Positions 6,721 through 10,130 of a stretch of DNA of 10,130 bases are shown one piece after another. This DNA comes from Deltaproteobacteria bacterium. GTDB lineage: Bacteria; Myxococcota_A; UBA9160. Where the stretch lies: assembly GCA_003520425.1 (NCBI GenBank), contig DOUU01000313.1, forward strand, positions 2,715-12,844. Direction: 5' to 3'. The position numbers and the translations under genes were made by a program. Numbering within the stretch: position 1 is the stretch's first letter; the number at the start of each line of letters is the position of its first letter. Below the pieces are notes generated by a model that saw only the letters and a program-made list of their open reading frames with translations, did not search any database and was not told where the DNA came from.

Positions 6721-7789
6721 AGCCTTCGCTCACACCTTGCTCCTCGACTTCAAGATTGTCGACCAACCCGTATACCCCCGCTGTCGTCCGTGTCACGATC
6801 AGTGCGACGAGCCGATCCCCCTGCGTTCTCACGATGCCGCTCAGGCGAGCCACGCCGTTTCTTACGTCTATATCAATCTCAGCATCTGTCAGCTCTTGGT
6901 GCTTGCGAAGGCGATCCTCGATCGCCTCCTTCAGATGGGCGTCGTTCTTGGTCACGAGCGGCTGCTGCGATCCTGGCACTACCTGAATGGCGTTCTTTAT
7001 GCCTTTGACGCCGCTCACCTTGCTGACCTCCGCGGCTGCCGCTCGCTTCGTGCGCTCCGAGTCCACGAGCCCGAAGAGAGTGACCAGTCCATCCCGGCTG
7101 TCCACGTTGATGTCAAAGGCCCAGCTCTGCAGGTTCGCAAGCAAACGAAGCTTCGCAGCGGTCGTGATCCACATATCCTGCGCCGTTGAATGTTCGTACA
7201 TCACGTGATCGTAGGGCCCGTCTCGCCATATCTCAGCGTCCGCCATTGTGTCAGGGCTCGAGACCTCGCTCGCGACACCGCGGACACCCTCGACCTCTCT
7301 TGCCTTCTCGAGAGCATGCAGATGATCGCTGAGGCTCGCCGCGGTGCCCGACAGGAGTACCACACCCCCATTGACGGATTTCAAAGTGACCGTGCTATTC
7401 GCGAGGGCCTCATCACGACTCAGCGTCTCGGATACGCGATGCTTCAGCTCTTGATCCGAAACCCTGACGCTTGGCAGCGAACGGGACGGTACGACCTGCA
7501 GAAGATCTCTTACCTCGCGAGCGCCATCCACGCTCCTCGCGGACTGCTCGGCTTTGCTCTTCTCGATCAGTGAACGCACGGTTCCATACAAAGTGACCCG
7601 ACCGTCGACGGTATCGACGTGAACGCCTGTGGACGAGAGATCTCGAGTCGTGAGCAAGGCGATTTTAACCTTTGTGGTAACCCAGGCATCCGACCGCTCC
7701 GTCGCGTGAGCGGGTGCGGACAGCGAGAGGGTGGCCATCAGTACAATGATTGAAAGCTCTCGCAAAGAGCGTCCGAGACAAGACCCCAT
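6719..7789 (-). CDS. Exported four-BON-domain protein (OsmY-like)
   Basis: A 356-residue predicted periplasmic or envelope protein. A Sec signal peptide covers about 1-29, with a hydrophobic core IIVLMATLSLSAPAHA and cleavage likely after AHA. Four BON domains follow, at about 33-100, 113-178, 205-271 and 283-350, each with the VTLxGxV-type strand (RVTLYGTV, VVLLSGTA, LVTLFGLV, VARLSGIV) and a VxGVxxIxN/L-like ending. BON domains bind phospholipid membranes; in OsmY they protect the envelope under osmotic stress. Four copies is more than OsmY's two. The open frame continues upstream to 8176, but AAGGAGA four bases before ATG 7789 plus the signal peptide set this start. A consensus sigma-54 promoter lies upstream and a hairpin overlaps the stop codon, so it is probably a single-gene transcript. 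Confidence 0.88.
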   Translation of the reverse strand: MGSCLGRSLRELSIIVLMATLSLSAPAHATERSDAWVTTKVKIALLTTRDLSSTGVHVDTVDGRVTLYGTVRSLIEKSKAEQSARSVDGAREVRDLLQVVPSRSLPSVRVSDQELKHRVSETLSRDEALANSTVTLKSVNGGVVLLSGTAASLSDHLHALEKAREVEGVRGVASEVSSPDTMADAEIWRDGPYDHVMYEHSTAQDMWITTAAKLRLLANLQSWAFDINVDSRDGLVTLFGLVDSERTKRAAAAEVSKVSGVKGIKNAIQVVPGSQQPLVTKNDAHLKEAIEDRLRKHQELTDAEIDIDVRNGVARLSGIVRTQGDRLVALIVTRTTAGVYGLVDNLEVEEQGVSEG

Positions 7790-7846
7790 ACTGTCTCCTT
7801 CGCTGCTTCGTGCTCGACGACTCCCTATTCTCTCTGTCTGCGTCCC

Positions 7847-7863
7847 AGCAAGCGCCGTGCCAG
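7847..7863 (-). promoter_or_regulatory. Sigma-54 promoter of the BON-domain gene
   Basis: On the minus strand the sequence is CTGGCACGGCGCTTGCT. It matches the sigma-54 consensus YTGGCACG-N4-TTGCW at every specified position, with GG at 7861-7860 and GC at 7849-7848, exactly ten bases apart. The transcript would start near 7836, giving a leader of about 46 bases that ends in a good Shine-Dalgarno. Such promoters require RpoN and an AAA+ enhancer-binding activator, neither of which is encoded in the window. Confidence 0.8.
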
Positions 7864-8000
7864 CTCGCAGGGGGCACGGGTGGGGAAGCGGTTTCGGACC
7901 CTGGAGCGCTTTGGCGGGTAGCACCTTGTAGAATCCGCCATTCACTTGTGGGAGTCGGGCTCCCCCAGCGGTCAAACGCGCGGCGAAACTTGCAAGACAG

Positions 8001-8018
8001 CCGCTCCACACGGAGCGG
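8001..8018. promoter_or_regulatory. Perfect 7-4-7 dyad: activator site or terminator
   Basis: CCGCTCC and GGAGCGG flank ACAC. The dyad lies about 165-180 bases upstream of the predicted sigma-54 start of the BON gene, the usual distance for an enhancer-binding protein site. It is also about 155 bases downstream of the small secreted gene, where it could end that transcript. The sequence does not decide between these. Confidence 0.4.
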
Positions 8019-8172
8019 AATGCGCCGATGCCCGAAGAGCGACTGTGTCGAGCTGGCCTCTCCACCAATGAGCGGTGTCGGCGCGTGTCCAGGCTCGCGT
8101 TCCGCCTCAAGCGGGGATGTCGACCTGGCCTAGGTCGGCTTCGGCGAGCGAGGCGAGCAATCGCGAGCGCCT

Positions 8173-8490
8173 TCATTGATGCTCTTGATGGGACCGAGAA
8201 GTGTTACCGGTCGGCTGCCTGGGACGATCTTCACAGCTTGCGGCGCCTCCGAGGTCCTCTCGGGACTCAATCGACTGAACGAGGGATCGATCGGGCTCGA
8301 TCGCCTCGAGATCCATCGCGGCGGGCCAGGCATCATCGTCGGCGGGTTCTGCATCGGGTGTCTCGTCATGGACAATCACCTCGAGCGGCGGAGAGCTTCT
8401 CACTTGGACCGGTATTGCGCGCACGCCTTCCCCCATGGCCGCTGCCAGGACGCAGGCTCCGAGGGGTAACGCGGAGAATCGACTCTTCAT
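8173..8490 (-). CDS. Small exported protein of unknown function
   Basis: A 105-residue predicted secreted or periplasmic protein that I do not recognise. Residues 1-25 form a Sec signal peptide (MKSRF, then a hydrophobic core GACVLAAAM, cleavage likely after VRA). The mature part is short: VQVRSSPPLEVIVHDE, an acidic Asp/Glu/Pro-rich middle (about 42-75), and a polar, slightly basic tail with a single Cys86. It has no membrane span and is probably partly disordered. The start is well supported: GGAGGT lies six bases before ATG 8490, while the open frame upstream to 8865 shows no family features. A sigma-54 promoter lies upstream. It shares strand and promoter type with the BON gene 383 bases downstream and promoter type with the divergent hemerythrin gene, which suggests a role in the same envelope or stress response. 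The polar C-terminal tail could be a frameshift product. Confidence 0.7.
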   Translation of the reverse strand: MKSRFSALPLGACVLAAAMGEGVRAIPVQVRSSPPLEVIVHDETPDAEPADDDAWPAAMDLEAIEPDRSLVQSIESREDLGGAASCEDRPRQPTGNTSRSHQEHQ

Positions 8491-8562
8491 CTCTCTACCT
8501 CCCCAAAAGGGCAGGCGGGTACGCCCTCCCGAACTGCATACGATCCGCGCCAGTGATCCATT

Positions 8563-8583
8563 CATTTGCGAGCCATGTGCCAA
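8563..8583 (-). promoter_or_regulatory. Sigma-54 promoter of the small secreted gene
   Basis: On the minus strand the core is TTGGCACATGGCTCGCA. GG (8581-8580) and GC (8569-8568) are ten bases apart. Compared with TGGCACG-N4-TTGCW it differs at two specified positions: A for G after TGGCAC and C for T in the -12 part. The start site would be near 8556, about 66 bases before the ATG. Confidence 0.7.
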
Positions 8584-8827
8584 CGAAATCGATGAGGAGC
8601 GAAGTCCGCACTGCTCATGCCGGGGTGCGAGAAGCCCGCGAACGCCCTTTCGGATGTACAAACTACAAATCGCCCGGTGAGGCCCCGTAGGATCTCCCTC
8701 GTGTGAAATCGTTGTGGAGGTCGGCCATCGGGAATCGTTGACATCAAAAGCGCCTAGAACGAGAAGCTCCGGGGGCATTGCCCTCCCGGCGCATCCGATC
8801 GTCGCTCGGCGTAGTGCCTCGCTGCCC

Positions 8828-8843
8828 GGGCACGTCTCCTGCA
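8828..8843 (+). promoter_or_regulatory. Sigma-54 promoter of the hemerythrin gene
   Basis: GGGCACGTCTCCTGCA has GG (8829-8830) and GC (8841-8842) ten bases apart. It differs from TGGCACG-N4-TTGCA at two positions: G for the first T, and C for the first T of TTGC. The start site would be near 8854, giving a leader of about 44 bases. It is the weakest of the three matches on its own, but its position and its neighbours support it. Confidence 0.6.
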
Positions 8844-8897
8844 GCGCACGCTGGGACCAGCGCATGGCGTGAAGGTGGGCGCAGACAGGGAGGGCTC

Positions 8898-9311
8898 ATG
8901 ACAATTTACGAGCTACTTCAGGCCGATCACCAAACGATCCGCGAGCTCTTGGCGCATCTTTCGGAGACTTCGTCCGATCAGACCATGCTCCGCCGCACTC
9001 TCTTCGCACGGGTGCGCCACGAGCTCCTCCGGCACGCGCAAACCGAATTGGATGTGTTCTACGCAGCCCTCCTTGAGCAGGGTGCGGATAAGGAGCTCGT
9101 TTTCGACGCGATCGAGGATCACGCAGCGGTGACTTTCATGATCGGCGAAGTCGAGACGCTCTCGGTCCACGAGAAGGGGTGGTTTGAAGCCCTGATGGAC
9201 CTCTCACGGGCGGTTCAGCGGCACGTCCGAGTCGAAGAAGACGTGATCTTCCAGAAGGCCCGCAAGTACCTCCCCGACGTGGAGCTGCTGCAATCCATGC
9301 TCGAGCACTGA
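8898..9311 (+). CDS. Hemerythrin HHE-domain protein
   Basis: A 137-residue cytoplasmic four-helix bundle expected to carry a non-haem di-iron centre binding O2, NO or peroxide. Visible ligand motifs are His11 in QADHQTI, the pair H46-x3-E50 (RHAQTELDVFY), His75 in EDHAAV, and the pair H109-x3-E113 (RHVRVEEDVIFQKARKYL). This is the HHE-cation-binding pattern, complete in both halves. Length is normal for a single-domain member, with no fused signalling domain. I start at ATG 8898, preceded by GGGAGGG; the frame is open back to 8778 but those 40 residues are not family-like. Roles in relatives include oxygen sensing or storage and resistance to nitrosative stress. It is divergent from the small secreted gene and has its own sigma-54 type promoter. 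Confidence 0.92.
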   Translation: MTIYELLQADHQTIRELLAHLSETSSDQTMLRRTLFARVRHELLRHAQTELDVFYAALLEQGADKELVFDAIEDHAAVTFMIGEVETLSVHEKGWFEALMDLSRAVQRHVRVEEDVIFQKARKYLPDVELLQSMLEH

Positions 9312-9381
9312 AATGTCCCCAAGGATCCAGCATCGTCCGTTGAGAGTCGCAGCAGGAGACGGCAGGCTGTGTGAGAAGCTG

Positions 9382-9419
9382 CGCATGTAGCGGGCGAAGC
9401 GCCATGCTTCGTCCCTGCG
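9382..9419 (+). terminator. Hairpin downstream of the hemerythrin gene
   Basis: The core stem CGAAGC/GCTTCG (9395-9400 and 9406-9411) has a 5-base loop. It is extended by GGG with CCC across a single-base bulge and by CGCA (9382-9385) with TGCG (9416-9419). It lies 70-110 bases after the hemerythrin stop and just before the IS remnant. No U tract follows, so its strength as a terminator is uncertain. Confidence 0.45.
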
Positions 9420-9425
9420 TTGGAA

Positions 9426-9445
9426 GGCTCTCGGAATTTGGGGTC
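9426..9445 (+). repeat. Putative left terminal repeat of the IS
   Basis: GGCTCTCGGAATTTGGGGTC resembles the GGCTCTTCGG-type start of ISL3-family ends. It sits at the expected place, about 120 bases before the transposase start. Confidence 0.5.
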
Positions 9446-9478
9446 TTCTGCATTTCGAGTGGGTGAAAAATGCCTGGT

Positions 9479-9499
9479 CGCGCGGTGCTACGCCGCGCG
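9479..9499 (+). other. Hairpin in the IS leader
   Basis: CGCGCGGTG pairs with CGCCGCGCG (9 bp including one G-T pair) around CTA, between the left end and the transposase start. Leader hairpins in IS elements can block translation from outside transcripts, which would be a reasonable role here. Confidence 0.5.
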
Positions 9500-9546
9500 G
9501 GACAAGGGTTTGGGAGCTTTGTTGAGACGGAGAAATTTGGCATGAA

Positions 9547-9863
9547 ATGGCGATGCGCGAGCGACGACGATTGCAGGATGCGTATCGCTTCCCGGGCTTC
9601 CAGCCGTTGGCCACCGTGCGCGGTGTGTTTGGTGATCCGCAGGTGCGCATTCTGCAGCTGGTGCGCCGGCGAAAAAAGCGACGTGTGGCGTCTGCGGGGA
9701 AGCCCATCGGGCGTTCTACGATCAGCGGCCCCGGTGGGTGGGCGATCTGGCGTGTGGCGATACGCGGATTTACTTGGAGCTGGCGGTGCGGCGGGTGCAG
9801 TGCCGCCGGTGTGGCACGGTGAAGCAGGAAGGCCTGGGCTGGCCGGCCGACGATCCGTTCTTC
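9547..9863 (+). pseudogene. ISL3-family transposase, N-terminal part, frameshifted and truncated
   Basis: Translation starting MAMRERRRLQDAYRFPGF in the first frame runs through GVFGDPQVRILQLVRRRKK to the heptamer at 9672-9678. In the -1 frame it continues as ATCGVCGEAHRAFYDQRP, then RWVGDLACGDTRIYLELAVR and RVQCRRCGTVKQEGLGWPAD. The two CxxC pairs (CGVC and CRRC) form the N-terminal zinc-binding region of ISL3 transposases and lie wholly in the -1 frame, so both frames are needed for one domain. The product stops making sense after DDPFF (about 9863), where inverted sequence begins. The DDE catalytic domain is absent, so this copy cannot transpose by itself. The start is uncertain, with no good Shine-Dalgarno next to ATG 9547. 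Confidence 0.75.
9672..9678 (+). other. Slippery heptamer A-AAA-AAG at the transposase frame change
   Basis: The bases AAAAAAG lie in the phase CGA-AAA-AAG of the upstream frame. The downstream transposase frame is exactly -1, resuming at GCG 9678. This is the classic -1 programmed frameshift heptamer of several IS families. I saw no upstream Shine-Dalgarno-like stimulator or strong downstream stem-loop. A simple insertion or deletion in the A run would look the same. Confidence 0.5.
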
Positions 9864-9970
9864 TCGTACGGCTTGAGGCGTTGCCACTTCAGCGCCGCTC
9901 TCCAATTCTCGAAGAAGCGGCGCGCCCAGCCCTCGCGGCGGTAACCCCAGAGCTGGCCGAAGGCCTCCTT
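9860..9970 (-). pseudogene. ISL3-family transposase, C-terminal-domain fragment, inverted
   Basis: The minus strand encodes KEAFGQLWGYRREGWARR, then FFENWRAALKWQRLKPYEK. This is the conserved late segment of ISL3 transposases (FGQLW...REGWARRFF..WR..LKWQRL.PYEKF). It is 37 residues long with no start codon of its own. It breaks off at PYEK, exactly where the plus-strand N-terminal fragment ends. Upstream of KEAF (about 9971-10073) the minus strand no longer resembles transposase. Confidence 0.7.
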
Positions 9971-10073
9971 TCGGCACGCACCAGCGGGCCCGGTGCTTAC
10001 CAACACCCCCACCGCGTCGCCTGGCTCGTTACCGGCCCGCGCCGCCCCCGCCCCGTCTTCAACGCGCGGAATC

Positions 10074-10093
10074 GTCAAATTTGCCGAAGAGGC
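10074..10093 (-). repeat. Putative opposite terminal repeat of the IS
   Basis: Read inward on the minus strand it is GCCTCTTCGGCAAATTTGAC. It aligns by eye with the left end (GGCTCTCGGAATTTGG) when three single-base gaps are allowed, and it resembles ISL3-family ends. The gapped match makes this tentative. Confidence 0.4.
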
Positions 10094-10120
10094 TAAAAAC
10101 TCATAGAAGGGAAGAAAACC

Positions 10121-10130
10121 ATGGAAGAAT
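10121..10130 (+). CDS. Possible start of a gene running off the window
   Basis: ATGGAAGAA starts at 10121 with AAGGGAAG (10107-10114) about six bases before it, in AT-richer DNA just outside the IS end. Only three codons (Met-Glu-Glu) are visible, so neither the product nor the reality of the gene can be judged. Confidence 0.3.

Larger units (their letters stand above)
7790..8172. other. Intergenic region between the small secreted gene and the BON gene
   Basis: These 383 bases hold no gene I can support. They carry the BON-gene Shine-Dalgarno (7794-7800), its sigma-54 promoter (7847-7863) and an 18-base hairpin or dyad (8001-8018). The rest (about 7864-8000 and 8019-8172) shows nothing recognisable. 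Confidence 0.6.
8491..8897. other. Divergent control region between the small secreted gene and hemerythrin
   Basis: These 407 bases hold no gene but carry two outward-facing sigma-54 promoters (8563-8583 minus, 8828-8843 plus) about 245 bases apart. A GC dyad lies at 8769-8789 (CCGG ... CCCGG around GGGC-ATT-GCCC). An 8-base direct repeat, AATCGTTG, occurs at 8707-8714 and 8733-8740. A shared activator site between the promoters is plausible but not identified. Confidence 0.55.
9426..10093. mobile_element. Scrambled remnant of an ISL3-family insertion sequence
   Basis: About 670 bases bounded by end sequences resembling ISL3 terminal repeats. It contains the N-terminal part of an ISL3-type transposase on the plus strand joined head-to-head to a C-terminal-domain fragment on the minus strand. 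Complete ISL3 elements are roughly twice this size or more, so most of the catalytic core is missing. The 8 bases outside the ends (CGTTGGAA on the left, TAAAAACT on the right) do not match, so no target duplication remains. This fits deletion plus inversion or the collision of two copies rather than one simple insertion. Confidence 0.65.

Noticed and set aside
7665..8009. 114-residue minus-strand open frame overlapping the start of the BON gene
   Set aside because: It overlaps the BON signal peptide in another frame and lacks coding features.
8028..8690. 220-residue plus-strand open frame
   Set aside because: It is an Arg-rich product crossing the sigma-54 promoter region and lying opposite the small secreted gene. 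No ribosome binding site or family features.
8738..8743. Perfect TTGACA as a sigma-70 -35 box for hemerythrin
   Set aside because: No acceptable -10 hexamer at 16-18 bases, while a sigma-54 element lies closer to the gene.
9470..10096. 208-residue plus-strand open frame across the IS remnant
   Set aside because: Its product has no transposase features. The recognisable transposase pieces are in the other two plus frames and on the minus strand.
10062..10106. Plus-strand tail reading RGIVKFAEEAKNS then stop, as the end of a disrupted gene
   Set aside because: It looks protein-like but overlaps the putative IS terminal repeat and has no coding sequence before it, so the terminal repeat is the simpler reading.
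1..10130. CRISPR arrays, tRNA or rRNA genes
   Set aside because: I saw no regularly spaced direct repeats, no tRNA-like arm patterns and no rRNA sequence on either strand.

Overview
The window is GC-rich, compactly coded bacterial DNA. Its sigma-54 promoters, type IV prepilin-like gene, ExeA-type ATPase, BON-domain envelope protein and hemerythrin suggest an environmental Gram-negative, perhaps a deltaproteobacterial/Myxococcota-like or related lineage. No gene fixes the taxonomy, so this is inference.

Layout. From the left edge, on the minus strand, lie the N-terminal 272 codons of a sugar-porter-like MFS transporter (1-816) and, upstream of it, a 624-residue ExeA-like AAA ATPase with one membrane span and a C-terminal PEGA domain (1041-2915). 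A 560-base divergent intergenic region carries a CRP/FNR-like operator candidate. A plus-strand VOC/glyoxalase-fold gene (3476-3910) follows and converges, through a GC hairpin, on a minus-strand YtcJ-type amidohydrolase (3962-5629). A prepilin-like gene with an unusual body (5683-6225) lies just upstream of the amidohydrolase. After a roughly 490-base gap come a secreted four-BON-domain protein (6719-7789, minus), a small secreted protein of unknown function (8173-8490, minus) and, divergently, a single-domain hemerythrin (8898-9311, plus). The right end is a scrambled ISL3-family insertion sequence remnant (about 9426-10093), followed by a possible new gene start at 10121.

The strongest unexpected signal is in 7847-8843. 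Each of the three genes (BON protein, small secreted protein, hemerythrin) has a sigma-54 type GG-N10-GC promoter about 45-65 bases upstream of its start codon. The BON copy fits the TGGCACG-N4-TTGCW consensus at every specified position. This points to a compact sigma-54-dependent unit, probably for envelope or redox/oxygen stress, that includes an undescribed small exported protein.

Other points of interest are: an in-phase A-AAA-AAG heptamer exactly where the ISL3 transposase changes into the -1 frame, a head-to-head inversion junction inside that same transposase, the prepilin leader joined to an atypical four-cysteine body with three LPAVQ-type repeats, and the ExeA-like ATPase fused to a PEGA domain. 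All calls rest on reading the sequence and on family knowledge; no database search was possible.
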